This document shows, piece by piece, positions 28,156 through 36,511 of a stretch of DNA of 64,000 nucleotides. Source of the stretch: Nocardiopsis alkaliphila YIM 80379 (GTDB taxonomy: Bacteria; Actinomycetota; Actinomycetes; Streptosporangiales; Streptosporangiaceae). Both the position numbers and the translations under genes were made by a program. The notes under the pieces are model-generated. The model was not told the DNA's origin and did no database searches. It saw only the letters and a list, made by a program, of their open reading frames with translations. How positions within the stretch are numbered: the first letter of the stretch is position 1; the number at the start of each line of letters is the position of its first letter. The stretch is taken from NCBI RefSeq assembly GCF_000341005.1, contig NZ_ANBD01000046.1, positions 15,916-79,915 of the forward strand. The letters are read 5' to 3'.

Positions 28156-28734
28156 ATGCCCGTTCGTCATGTCCGGGTACGTCGGGCACGTACCCCCGAC
28201 GTCACCCACATCCGCCGCCTCGTCGACACCTACTCCGTCGATCGCAGAGTGCTCTCCAAGAGCACGGTCAACCTCTACGAGGACATCCAGGAGTTCTGGG
28301 TGGCCGAGGCGCGGAACGCTCCTGAGGCGCCTGGGGAGCACCCGGCCGGTGGGGACGGTCCCTCCGTGGTCGGCTGTGGCGCCCTGCACGTTCTCTGGGA
28401 GGACCTGGCCGAGGTTCGCACGGTCGCGGTGGACCCCTCCCTGCGCGGTTTCGGCGTCGGTCACCGAATCGTGACGGCCTTGTTGGACACGGCCCGCGAG
28501 TTGGGTGTACGGCGTGTGTTCTGCCTGACGTTCGAGACCGGTTTCTTCGCCCGACACGGCTTTGTGCCGATCCAGGGAACGCCGGTCTCCTTCCGGGTCT
28601 ATGAGGAACTCCTGCGTTCCTATGACGAGGGTGTGGCCGAATTCCTGGACTTGGAGCGGGTCAAACCCAACACACTCGGGAACACTCGGATGCTTGTGCA
28701 TCTCGACGACGAGTCCACCGGTACCTCGCGGTAA
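28156..28734 (+). CDS. argA: Amino-acid N-acetyltransferase (short ArgA, GNAT fold)
   Basis: A 192-residue GNAT enzyme resembling the short actinobacterial N-acetylglutamate synthase, which acetylates glutamate or glutamine for arginine synthesis. Landmarks are VRRARTPDVTHIRRLVDTY, the NLYEDIQEFWVAE segment, VGCGALHVLWEDLAEVRTVAVDP, the acetyl-CoA loop RGFGVGHRI, FFARHGF, and VAEFLDLERVKPNTLGNTRML. The ATG has TAGTCT ending nine bases upstream and no ribosome-binding site, suggesting a leaderless message. Confidence 0.9.
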   Translation: MPVRHVRVRRARTPDVTHIRRLVDTYSVDRRVLSKSTVNLYEDIQEFWVAEARNAPEAPGEHPAGGDGPSVVGCGALHVLWEDLAEVRTVAVDPSLRGFGVGHRIVTALLDTARELGVRRVFCLTFETGFFARHGFVPIQGTPVSFRVYEELLRSYDEGVAEFLDLERVKPNTLGNTRMLVHLDDESTGTSR

Positions 28735-29182
28735 AGGCTTTGGGTCGCGGATAGGGCCCACTTCCCATACACCCCAACGCTTCCGGGCCTCAGTGCCGGA
28801 GACGATGAGTGCTTAAGCGCACCGGATGGTATGAGGGTGGAAGAGGGCGGGTAATGTGTACCTGTGTCCGTGGGGTCACCGGTTCGCTTGAGTATCGATC
28901 GGATGACGGAACGCCCACGATTTCCGGATCCACTGAGTGCGATCCTCACCGCCTTGCGGCCGCGACCCGATGCGAGGGTGGAACGGCGATCGGACATTGG
29001 TCGTCTACGTACTTTGCCGAGGACTCTTGGGGGCCTGCGGTGTCAAACCGGGGGCAAACGATGTCTATGATGTCTGGTATACGTTTGCCTGACCGGCCGG
29101 CGTGCCATCCCCCCGGAGTGACTCGACCCTGAGTCGGGTATTTGCTGCGATAAGTAACAACCAGGAAGGGTGGGCCGCTTCG
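28735..29182. other. Intergenic region between argA and a small membrane protein gene
   Basis: About 450 bases with no supported gene. Composition is mixed and becomes AT-richer toward 29050-29100, where TATACG occurs. I saw no RNA gene or clear operator. Confidence 0.35.
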
Positions 29183-29464
29183 ATGGGCGATTTTTTGTCA
29201 TCGGTGCTTCCTCCTGGCCTGATCGACGTATTGTCCGCGCTCATCCCGCCGGCGGTCGTCGCTACCGTGTTCTGTGCCTTCGTCATCCAGCTTCTCCGTA
29301 AGGAGATGGCTCCGAGGCGTATGGACGGAAGCCTGGTCGGCGAGGACGAGAGCGGCGATGACAGCGCTGCTGACAAGGGCGCGGCCGAGGTCGATGAGGC
29401 CAAGGCGACGAGCAGGACGCCGATTGCCCAGGACGAGGAACGTACTGAATCCGACGGTCGTTAG
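29183..29464 (+). CDS. Small membrane protein, unknown function
   Basis: A 93-residue product: one long hydrophobic region (SSVLPPGLIDVLSALIPPAVVATVFCAFVIQLL, about residues 5-38), then a basic stop-transfer stretch (RKEMAPRR) and an acidic, Ser/Ala-rich cytoplasmic tail. AGGAAGGG lies about 13 bases before the ATG, a long spacing, so the start is uncertain. It lies between argA and lsr2. No family was recognised. Confidence 0.6.
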   Translation: MGDFLSSVLPPGLIDVLSALIPPAVVATVFCAFVIQLLRKEMAPRRMDGSLVGEDESGDDSAADKGAAEVDEAKATSRTPIAQDEERTESDGR

Positions 29465-29603
29465 ATACCGTGCCGGTGCGAACCGGACGCGGAGTCGCCG
29501 GCCGTTGGGGATGTGTGTGCGCGGGTCGACTCGCCACCCCTCACGGCTCGGGTGACTCAAAATCCCGTCGTGCCCGAAGCCGACGATTCTGACGCGCCGG
29601 GAA

Positions 29604-29632
29604 TTGTCTTTCGCGTTCTCGCGAGATAGCTT
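29604..29632 (+). promoter_or_regulatory. Candidate lsr2 promoter
   Basis: A TTGTCT -35 element and a TAGCTT -10 element are 17 bases apart, about 48 bases before the lsr2 ATG, in an AT-rich stretch. Confidence 0.55.
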
Positions 29633-29679
29633 TATATTCAGGTGCTACAGACACCGCCTCTTCCGAAAGGTTTGATTCC

Positions 29680-30018
29680 ATGGCACAGAAGGTCCAGGTT
29701 TTCCTGATCGATGACATCGACGGTGGCGAGGCCGAGGAGACGGTGACGTTCGGTCTTGACGGATCGACGTACGAAATCGACCTCAGCGCGGATAATGCCG
29801 CCAAGCTTCGTGAGGCCCTTACTCCGTTCGTTGAGGCTTCTCGCAAGGCTCCGGTGAAGCAGGCTCGTGGCGGCGCCCGGCGTGGAAGCCGGAATGCTCC
29901 CAGCCGTGAGCGAAGCGCCGAGATTCGCGCTTGGGCGAAGGCCGCCGGGAAGCCCGTCAATGAGCGTGGTCGTATCCCCGCCGCCATCGTCGCCGAATAT
30001 GAGGCCGTCAAGGGCTGA
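29680..30018 (+). CDS. lsr2: Nucleoid-associated silencing protein Lsr2
   Basis: A 112-residue H-NS-like protein that bridges AT-rich DNA and silences foreign or developmental genes. The N-terminal dimerisation part MAQKVQVFLIDDIDGGEA begins the protein, followed by YEIDLS and LREAL. After a basic linker (ARRGSRN) comes the DNA-binding domain IRAWAKAAGKPVNERGRIPAAIVAEY, in which RGR is the AT-hook-like motif. GAAAGG lies 11 bases before the ATG. Confidence 0.95.
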   Translation: MAQKVQVFLIDDIDGGEAEETVTFGLDGSTYEIDLSADNAAKLREALTPFVEASRKAPVKQARGGARRGSRNAPSRERSAEIRAWAKAAGKPVNERGRIPAAIVAEYEAVKG

Positions 30019-30430
30019 GTTCGACGCCTAAGGGAGTCGCCGTAATGTTGTCTGGTCTTGCTCGAATTTCGCCCTGATCCTCGTCCACGTTCCGCCCGAA
30101 CATCCGGCAGGGCTCGTCCTGAGCCGGACGAGTCGGTGACACACCGGATGCGGGGGACGACAGGACGGGCGAGTTCGACGCCATGACCGTAGGAAGAGCC
30201 AAACCGGTGCGGAGACCGTTCGTTGGAGGACACCCCGCTCAGCGGGCACGCGGTTCCCGCTCCTGTTTGGCCCCGCCTTGGGCGTTGGGTCGATCCGCGA
30301 TCGAGCGAACCCAAGACGCGTCGTTGTGCCACGGCCCCAGGAAGGGCCGCCGTACCTCCTTCGGCACCCGACGCGAGTCTTCGGGTGATCGACCTTTTCG
30401 ACCCCGAACAACAACGCGGCTCCAGCTGTT

Positions 30431-30441
30431 CGCTAAGAGCC
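30431..30441. promoter_or_regulatory. ClgR-like operator upstream of clpC
   Basis: CGCTAAGAGCC matches 10 of 11 positions of the ClgR core CGCYNANRGCG known from actinobacteria, with TGTT in front as expected. ClgR activates clp genes in Streptomyces and Corynebacterium. No clgR gene lies in the window, so this is a sequence-based inference. Confidence 0.45.
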
Positions 30442-30463
30442 GATAAACGGGCTTACGCACGTG

Positions 30464-30503
30464 CGGCCCGGGCACTCTGTGATGGATGGGAGTGCCCGGG
30501 CCG
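30464..30503 (+). terminator. Strong hairpin in the lsr2-clpC gap
   Basis: A perfect 14-bp stem (CGGCCCGGGCACTC with GAGTGCCCGGGCCG) and a 12-base loop, starting about 23 bases after the ClgR-like box. It could end an upstream transcript or act as a leader structure of clpC. There is no T tract. Confidence 0.5.
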
Positions 30504-30766
30504 TTCGCCTTCGGCGTACAGGGAAATCTGACGCGGCAATTGGTAGTTGGATGTTGGGTGAACGCCCTATCGTCGGGGAAAGTCTCTGGCACGGACGGCT
30601 GCGGTCGGCCGTACGGAGATGTTCGTCCCCGCCGGCCCCGGCCGGCGAGGACGGACGGGTGCGACAGTGCTCCCCGGGGCGGTTATCCCTGTGGGGCCTA
30701 TATGCGGAAGAGTTGGGTCGGAAGGATCCGTCCCTGCCTGACCGCTCTGTAGAGGAGCGACGAGAC

Positions 30767-33271
30767 ATGTTCGAGAGGTTTACCGACCGCGCGCGGCGAG
30801 TGGTGGTTCTGGCTCAGGAAGAGGCCAGGATGCTCAACCACAACTACATCGGTACGGAGCACATCCTGCTCGGCCTCATCCACGAGGGTGAGGGTGTCGC
30901 CGCCAAGGCCCTGGAGAGTCTTGGTATCAGCCTCGAAGCGGTTCGGCAGCAGGTTGAAGAGATCATCGGCCAGGGCCAACAGGCACCGTCGGGGCACATC
31001 CCCTTCACCCCGCGTGCCAAGAAGGTCCTCGAGCTGTCGCTGCGTGAGGCGCTGCAGCTGGGCCACAACTACATCGGTACCGAGCACATCCTGCTCGGCC
31101 TCATCCGTGAGGGCGAAGGCGTCGCCGCTCAGGTGCTGGTCAAGTTGGGCGCCGACCTCAATCGGGTCCGCCAGCAGGTCATCCAGCTGCTGCACGGTTA
31201 CCAGGGCAAGGAGCCGCAGGCCACCGGTGCCTCCTCCGAGTCCACACCCTCCACCTCGCTGGTGCTGGACCAGTTCGGCCGCAACCTGACGCAGGCCGCG
31301 CGTGAGTCCAAGCTCGACCCGGTCATCGGTCGTGACAAGGAGATCGAGCGGGTCATGCAGGTCCTGTCCCGCAGGACCAAGAACAACCCGGTCCTGATCG
31401 GTGAGCCCGGTGTCGGTAAGACCGCGGTCGTCGAGGGGTTGGCGCAGAAGATCGTCAAGGGTGAGATTCCCGAGACGCTCAAGGACAAGCAGCTGTACAC
31501 CCTCGACCTCGGCGCCCTGGTCGCGGGCAGCCGCTACCGCGGTGACTTCGAGGAGCGCCTCAAGAAGGTGCTCAAGGAGATCCGCACCCGCGGCGACATC
31601 ATCCTCTTCATCGATGAGCTGCACACACTGGTCGGCGCCGGGGCGGCGGAAGGTGCCATAGACGCCGCCTCCATCCTGAAGCCCATGCTGGCTCGGGGTG
31701 AGCTCCAGACCATCGGTGCGACCACGCTCGACGAGTACCGCAAGTACCTGGAGAAGGACGCCGCGCTGGAACGCCGTTTCCAGCCGATCCAGGTGGACGA
31801 GCCCACGACCACGCACGCCATCGAGATCCTCAAGGGGCTGCGTGACCGTTACGAGGCCCATCACCGGGTCTCCATCACCGACAGCGCGCTGGTGGCCGCC
31901 GCGCAGCTCGCGGACCGCTACATCAGCGACCGCTTCCTGCCGGACAAGGCGATCGACCTCATCGACGAGGCCGGTTCGCGGATGCGCATCCGTCGGATGA
32001 CCGCGCCGCCGGACCTGCGCGAGTTCGACGAGAAGATCGCCAAGGTGCGCCGGGACAAGGAATCGGCCATCGATGAGCAGGACTTCGAGAAGGCCGCGTC
32101 CCTGCGGGACGACGAGAAGCAGCTGCTGAACAAGAAGGCGCAGCGGGAGAAGGAGTGGAAGGCCGGCGACATGGACGTCGTGGCCGAGGTCGATGAGGAG
32201 CTCATCGCCGAGGTCTTGGCCGCCTCCACGGGCATCCCGGTCTTCAAGTTGACCGAGGAGGAGAGCTCTCGCCTGCTGCGGATGGAGGACGAGCTGCACC
32301 GCCGGGTCATCGGCCAGGAGGACGCTATCAAGGCGCTCTCGCAGGCCATCCGGCGAACCCGTGCCGGGCTGAAGGACCCCAAGCGTCCCGGTGGTTCGTT
32401 CATCTTCGCCGGTCCGTCCGGTGTGGGTAAGACCGAGCTGTCCAAGACCCTCGCGGAGTTCCTCTTCGGGGACGAGGACGCGCTGATCCAGCTCGACATG
32501 TCCGAGTTCATGGAGAAGCACACCGTCTCGCGGTTGTTCGGTTCGCCTCCCGGTTACGTCGGTTACGAAGAGGGCGGCCAGCTCACTGAGAAGGTGCGTC
32601 GCAAGCCGTTCTCCGTGGTCCTGTTCGACGAGATCGAGAAGGCCCACAGCGACATCTTCAACTCGCTCCTACAGGTGTTGGAGGAGGGTCGTCTCACCGA
32701 CGCCCAGGGTCGCAACGTCGACTTCAAGAACACGGTCATCATCATGACGACCAACCTGGGTACGCGGGACATCTCCAAGGGCGTGGCCATGGGCTTCGCC
32801 AAGGAGGACGACGCCCACACCAACTACGAGCGGATGAAGGCCAAGGTCAACGAGGAGCTCAAGACCAACTTCCGGCCGGAGTTCCTCAACCGTGTGGACG
32901 ACGTCATCGTCTTCCACCAGTTGACCCAGAAGGAGATCTTCCAGATCGTCGACCTGATGATCACGAGCCTGGACAGCCGGCTCAAGGAGCGGGACATGGG
33001 GATCGAGCTGCGGCCCCAGGCCAAGGAGCTCCTCTCCGAGCGTGGCTTCGACCCGGTCCTGGGCGCGCGGCCGCTGCGTCGCACGATCCAGCGGGAGATC
33101 GAGGACCAGCTGTCCGAGAAGATCCTGTTCGGTGACCTCAAGGCCGGTCAGATCGTCGTGATCGACGCCGAGGGCGAGGGTACGGACGCCAAGTTCACCT
33201 TCAAGGGCGTGCCCAAGCCGGCCGCGGTGCCGGACACCCCCGAGGTGGAGTCCGCCACCAAGGGCGACTAG
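30767..33271 (+). CDS. clpC: ATP-dependent Clp protease ATP-binding subunit ClpC
   Basis: An 834-residue AAA+ unfoldase that feeds ClpP. Two Clp_N repeats span residues about 1-145 ([14 protein letters not shown] occurs twice). The first AAA module has Walker A GEPGVGKT at 212-219, and the middle region carries a UVR-like segment ([15 protein letters not shown]). The second module has GPSGVGKT at 549-556 and [11 protein letters not shown] as Walker B. The start [14 protein letters not shown] matches the family and AGAGGAG precedes it. The acidic C-terminus ends ESATKGD. Confidence 0.96.
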   Translation: MFERFTDRARRVVVLAQEEARMLNHNYIGTEHILLGLIHEGEGVAAKALESLGISLEAVRQQVEEIIGQGQQAPSGHIPFTPRAKKVLELSLREALQLGHNYIGTEHILLGLIREGEGVAAQVLVKLGADLNRVRQQVIQLLHGYQGKEPQATGASSESTPSTSLVLDQFGRNLTQAARESKLDPVIGRDKEIERVMQVLSRRTKNNPVLIGEPGVGKTAVVEGLAQKIVKGEIPETLKDKQLYTLDLGALVAGSRYRGDFEERLKKVLKEIRTRGDIILFIDELHTLVGAGAAEGAIDAASILKPMLARGELQTIGATTLDEYRKYLEKDAALERRFQPIQVDEPTTTHAIEILKGLRDRYEAHHRVSITDSALVAAAQLADRYISDRFLPDKAIDLIDEAGSRMRIRRMTAPPDLREFDEKIAKVRRDKESAIDEQDFEKAASLRDDEKQLLNKKAQREKEWKAGDMDVVAEVDEELIAEVLAASTGIPVFKLTEEESSRLLRMEDELHRRVIGQEDAIKALSQAIRRTRAGLKDPKRPGGSFIFAGPSGVGKTELSKTLAEFLFGDEDALIQLDMSEFMEKHTVSRLFGSPPGYVGYEEGGQLTEKVRRKPFSVVLFDEIEKAHSDIFNSLLQVLEEGRLTDAQGRNVDFKNTVIIMTTNLGTRDISKGVAMGFAKEDDAHTNYERMKAKVNEELKTNFRPEFLNRVDDVIVFHQLTQKEIFQIVDLMITSLDSRLKERDMGIELRPQAKELLSERGFDPVLGARPLRRTIQREIEDQLSEKILFGDLKAGQIVVIDAEGEGTDAKFTFKGVPKPAAVPDTPEVESATKGD

Positions 33272-33301
33272 GAACGAGCACCGGCCGAGTCCGGTACGGG
33301 G

Positions 33302-33329
33302 CGGGGGCTTTCCTTCGGGGGAGCCCCCG
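33302..33329 (+). terminator. Terminator after clpC
   Basis: A 12-bp stem (CGGGGGCTTTCC with GGGGAGCCCCCG, two G-T pairs) closed by a TTCG tetraloop, 30 bases after the clpC stop. Confidence 0.8.
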
Positions 33330-33370
33330 TTCGCCGTGTCGGGGAAGGGCCTTCGATATAGGGTGCCCCC

Positions 33371-34267
33371 GTGACCCATCCCCATGACCCCCACCGAAGC
33401 GACGACAGGCCGTCCCAGGAGCCGCCCGCCGGCCCTTTCCGCCCTCAGGGGCCCTACGATGCCCAGCAGTCGCCTCCGGGCCCTCCGCAGGCCTATGGGC
33501 ATCCGCCGCAGGGGCCGCCGCCTCCTGGGCAGCGCCCACCCCAGGCACCACCGCCCGGATATCCGCCTCCTGGCTACCCGTCGCCTGGATATCCGCCTCC
33601 TGGCCACTCGATGTCCGGCTACCCCCCACCGGGCCCACCGCCCAAACGGGGTGGTGCGCTGCCCTGGGTGATCGGGGGCGGGCTGCTCGGACTCGTCCTG
33701 TTCGGTGCGGCGGGGTTCGGTCTTTGGGCCCTCCTCGGTTCCCAGACTCCCGGTCCCGGGACGGGCGTGGTGGCGGGCGAGGACGGGTTCGAGGACGTTC
33801 GGCTCTTCGACGACCTGCCCAGGGAGCACGTGCCGACCGGTGAGACCGTCGACTACGAACAGTTTCCACCGGTCGGCGGGGAGCACTACGCCTTCTGGCA
33901 GAACTGCGGTGTCTACGACGAACCCGTCCTGACCGAGGCCGCCGTTCACTCCCTGGAACACGGCGCGGTCTGGATCACCCATGATCCCGAACTGGATCCG
34001 GACCAGATCGAACGGTTGGCCGCCCACCACCAGCCGGGTTCCTACGTGCTGGTCAGCCCCATGGAAGGACTGCCGTCCCCGATCGTGGCCTCGGCCTGGG
34101 GCGCCCAGCTCCAGCTCGATGACGCCTCGGACGAGCGCGTCGACGCCTTCCTGCGCGAGTACGAGCAGAGCCCGGACGCACCCGAACCGGGCGCCCCGTG
34201 CAGCGGTGCCTACGACGGAACCGAGGCGGAGGCCGAGACCGAAGGCGTCGACGCCCGAATGAACTGA
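33371..34267 (+). CDS. Membrane-anchored DUF3105 protein with proline-rich N-terminus
   Basis: A 298-residue protein. Residues 1-95 are almost entirely Pro/Gly/Tyr/Gln with repeats of GYPPPG or GYPSPG. One transmembrane segment lies at about 98-122. The extracytoplasmic part (about 140-280) matches DUF3105: FPPVGGEHYAFWQNCGVYDEPV followed by VHSLEHGAVWITHDP. Cys residues may pair outside the cell. The GTG has only a weak ribosome-binding site; TATAGG lies ten bases upstream. Function is unknown. Confidence 0.82.
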   Translation: MTHPHDPHRSDDRPSQEPPAGPFRPQGPYDAQQSPPGPPQAYGHPPQGPPPPGQRPPQAPPPGYPPPGYPSPGYPPPGHSMSGYPPPGPPPKRGGALPWVIGGGLLGLVLFGAAGFGLWALLGSQTPGPGTGVVAGEDGFEDVRLFDDLPREHVPTGETVDYEQFPPVGGEHYAFWQNCGVYDEPVLTEAAVHSLEHGAVWITHDPELDPDQIERLAAHHQPGSYVLVSPMEGLPSPIVASAWGAQLQLDDASDERVDAFLREYEQSPDAPEPGAPCSGAYDGTEAEAETEGVDARMN

Positions 34268-34335
34268 GTGGCGCTTGGCCGGCTCGCTCTTCCCACCCAG
34301 CACAGAAGTCGTGAACAGGGGGCACGGGACAGGCC

Positions 34336-35211
34336 TTAGGTCGGCAGAGCGAAGCGGCCGTCATCGAGGGGGTCGACCAGACCATCGTCGACCAGGGCGT
34401 CCAGGGCGCGTTCACGTTGGACGTGGTCGTCCCAGACGGCGTCCAAGGCCGTCTTGGCCACGGGATCGGGGGACTCCCGCAGTACGGCCAGGAGCTTGCC
34501 GCGCACCTGGCGGTCGGTCCCCGCGTAGGTTTGGCCTCGTCGGGGCGGACCGTCATAGGCGGGCTTCCCGGCGATCCGCCACGCGCACTGCCCGGCGATG
34601 GGGCAGTCGACGCAACGGGGCGAGCGGGCGGTGCACACCAGCGCACCCAACTCCATGACGGCCACGCCCCAGCGGGCGGCGACCGATGGCAGAGGTGGCA
34701 GGAGTGCTTTGGCCAGGGCGGTCTCCGCCTTGGTCTGGGTTTTCGGCGGGTACTCGATGCCGGTTTCGGCCCGGGCCAGGACACGCCGCACGTTGGTGTC
34801 CAAAATGGCGTGTCGTTGCCCATAGGCGAAACTCGCCACCGCCGCTGCGGTGTAGGAGCCGATACCCGGTAGTGACAACAGGGTGGCGTGATCGTCGGGT
34901 ACCTCGCCGCCGTACTCCTCGGTGATGGCGACGGCGCAGGCGTGCAGGCGCAGGGCCCGGCGTGGGTAACCCAGCCGGTTCCACATGCGTACGGCCTCAC
35001 CGGAGGGCTCTGCGGCCAGGTGGGCCGGGGTGGGCCAGCGTTCCATCCAGGCCCGCCACGCCGGCAGCACCCGTACTACGGGAGTCTGTTGCAGCATGAT
35101 CTCGCTGACCAGGATGGACCAGGGCGAGGCGTCGGGACGGCGCCAGGGAAGGTCACGGGCGTTGGTCTCATACCAAGCCAGGACCGCTGTGCTGTAAGGG
35201 TTATCGCTCAT
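34336..35211 (-). CDS. mutY: A/G-specific adenine glycosylase MutY
   Basis: Removes adenine mispaired with 8-oxoguanine. It has 291 residues: catalytic Glu37 in SEIMLQQT, helix-hairpin-helix LPGIGSYTAAAVASFAYG at 114-131 with catalytic Asp138 in LDTNVRRV, and a [4Fe-4S] site from Cys193, Cys200, Cys203 and Cys209. The C-terminal NUDIX-like 8-oxoG-recognition domain is shorter than in E. coli MutY, as in other actinobacteria. It is divergent from a membrane protein gene 63 bases away. Confidence 0.94.
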   Translation of the reverse strand: MSDNPYSTAVLAWYETNARDLPWRRPDASPWSILVSEIMLQQTPVVRVLPAWRAWMERWPTPAHLAAEPSGEAVRMWNRLGYPRRALRLHACAVAITEEYGGEVPDDHATLLSLPGIGSYTAAAVASFAYGQRHAILDTNVRRVLARAETGIEYPPKTQTKAETALAKALLPPLPSVAARWGVAVMELGALVCTARSPRCVDCPIAGQCAWRIAGKPAYDGPPRRGQTYAGTDRQVRGKLLAVLRESPDPVAKTALDAVWDDHVQRERALDALVDDGLVDPLDDGRFALPT

Positions 35212-35274
35212 CTTTAACGGGAAATCGGCGGGTTGAGTAGGTGAGGGGCGAGCAAAACCGCAATACTACGGCCC

Positions 35275-36036
35275 ATGGCGTCAAGTACCGGACACCCCGC
35301 ACCCGTGAGCAAGGACATCTACTGGAGGCGTCGGGCCTTCGTGCTGATCGGGGTGTTGCTGGTGTTCGCGTTGATCGCCTACGCCTGCAATCCGTCGGAG
35401 AACGAGGGCGAGTCGAGTAGTAACCAGGCCGGTATCGAGGACCCCTCGGCCTCTCCCAGTGTGCCGGCACAGGAGCCGGAACGGGACGAGACGGCCGAAC
35501 CGGAGGAGGACGCCTCCCCGTCCCCCTCCGAGGACCCCTCCGAAGGCGAGGACGCCGAAGCCGACGAGGACTCCGAAGAGGCAGGAGCCTCCGGTGAGGG
35601 GTCGGCCGAAGCCGCCGCGCCCGAGCGTCCCGAAGACCCGTGCAGGCCACAGGACGTGGTGATCTCCATGAAGTTCGCCGAGGAGGACAGAGAGCAGTAC
35701 TCGGGCGGCGCCAATCCCGGCTTCAGGGTCACCGTGGTCAACGTGGGTGAGCAGACCTGCACCGTCGACGTGGGGCCGGAGGCGATCGAATTGCTCATCC
35801 ACTCCGGTGACGACCGTGTCTACTCCACCGCCGACTGTGTGGAGGGCGAAGGGCGAGAGGAGCGTCGACTCGACCAGGGACGCCCGCACGAGTACACCCT
35901 CACCTGGGCGCGGGAGCGTTCCTTCACCGATTGCCGTTCCTCCTCGGCCAAGGCCCAGCCCGGTTGGTACAAGGCCAATCTGAAGGGCGACCTCGTCAGC
36001 GGTGTCGACCAACTGGTCTTCCAGCTCAAGGGCTGA
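35275..36036 (+). CDS. Membrane-anchored protein with acidic Ser/Glu/Pro linker
   Basis: A 253-residue protein: a basic start, one transmembrane segment (AFVLIGVLLVFALIAYAC, about 21-38), and a 90-residue highly acidic low-complexity linker. A folded extracytoplasmic domain of about 120 residues follows with four Cys (DPCRPQD, EQTCTVDV, TADCVEG, FTDCRSS). It resembles DUF4232-like surface domains only loosely, so the family is not assigned. The start is ATG 35275 or GTG 35305. It is divergent from mutY. Confidence 0.72.
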   Translation: MASSTGHPAPVSKDIYWRRRAFVLIGVLLVFALIAYACNPSENEGESSSNQAGIEDPSASPSVPAQEPERDETAEPEEDASPSPSEDPSEGEDAEADEDSEEAGASGEGSAEAAAPERPEDPCRPQDVVISMKFAEEDREQYSGGANPGFRVTVVNVGEQTCTVDVGPEAIELLIHSGDDRVYSTADCVEGEGREERRLDQGRPHEYTLTWARERSFTDCRSSSAKAQPGWYKANLKGDLVSGVDQLVFQLKG

Positions 36037-36127
36037 GAGAAGAACCGGTTTCGAGAAAATCCACAACTTTCGGTGAGAGCGCGACTACCATTCGTGTCGA
36101 ATCTGATGTCGTCGTTGGAATGGACCG

Positions 36128-36511
36128 ATGAGAACCGCACTCACCCTCGCCGCCACCGCGGCCCTCGCCTTGTCCTTGGCCACACCGGCGCAGGCCGCGA
36201 CCGACAGCTACGAGCTCATCGTCCAGGGTGCCCCCGAGTACCGGGGCGAGACCTCGAAGAGTTGGGTGCGCTCGATGACCCTGGAGTGCGGCCCGGCCGG
36301 TGGAAGACATCCGCGGGCGGAGGAGGCCTGTGAGCTCATCGACGCGGCCGGGGGGTCGATCGCCGACGTGCGGGTTCGAGAGGATGGTTTCTGCCCCATG
36401 GTGCATCGACCGGTCACCGCGATCGCCATTGGTGGAGGGGGACGCTACGAGGAGACCTTCGGCAACGACTGTCTCCTCGAACAGGCCAAGGGCGCCATCT
36501 TCGACTTCTAG
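36128..36511 (+). CDS. Subtilisin-inhibitor-like (SSI family) secreted protein
   Basis: A 127-residue secreted protein with a signal peptide (about 1-23, ending AQA). The mature part matches the Streptomyces subtilisin inhibitor family: four Cys at 54, 68, 89 and 115 for two disulfides, TLECGPAGGRHPRAEEACELI, and the reactive loop GFCPMVHRP. The P1 residue would be Met91, as in classic SSI, predicting inhibition of subtilisin-like proteases. It ends tail-to-tail with radA, the two stop codons sharing bases in a CTAG. Confidence 0.87.
   Translation: MRTALTLAATAALALSLATPAQAATDSYELIVQGAPEYRGETSKSWVRSMTLECGPAGGRHPRAEEACELIDAAGGSIADVRVREDGFCPMVHRPVTAIAIGGGGRYEETFGNDCLLEQAKGAIFDF

Larger units (their letters stand above)
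30019..30766. other. Long regulatory region upstream of clpC
   Basis: About 750 bases without a convincing gene. Features seen are a ClgR-like box at 30431-30441, a 14-bp perfect hairpin at 30464-30503, and a second GC-rich hairpin at 30624-30653. The frame preceding clpC is open but not family-like. Confidence 0.5.

Noticed and set aside
30183-30446. Possible small gene between lsr2 and clpC
   Set aside because: It is Arg/Pro-rich, overlaps other open frames on both strands, and has no ribosome-binding site.
30461-30766. N-terminal extension of ClpC from the upstream open frame
   Set aside because: The family start [14 protein letters not shown] with AGAGGAG before it is at 30767; the upstream part includes a perfect hairpin and has no similarity to ClpC.
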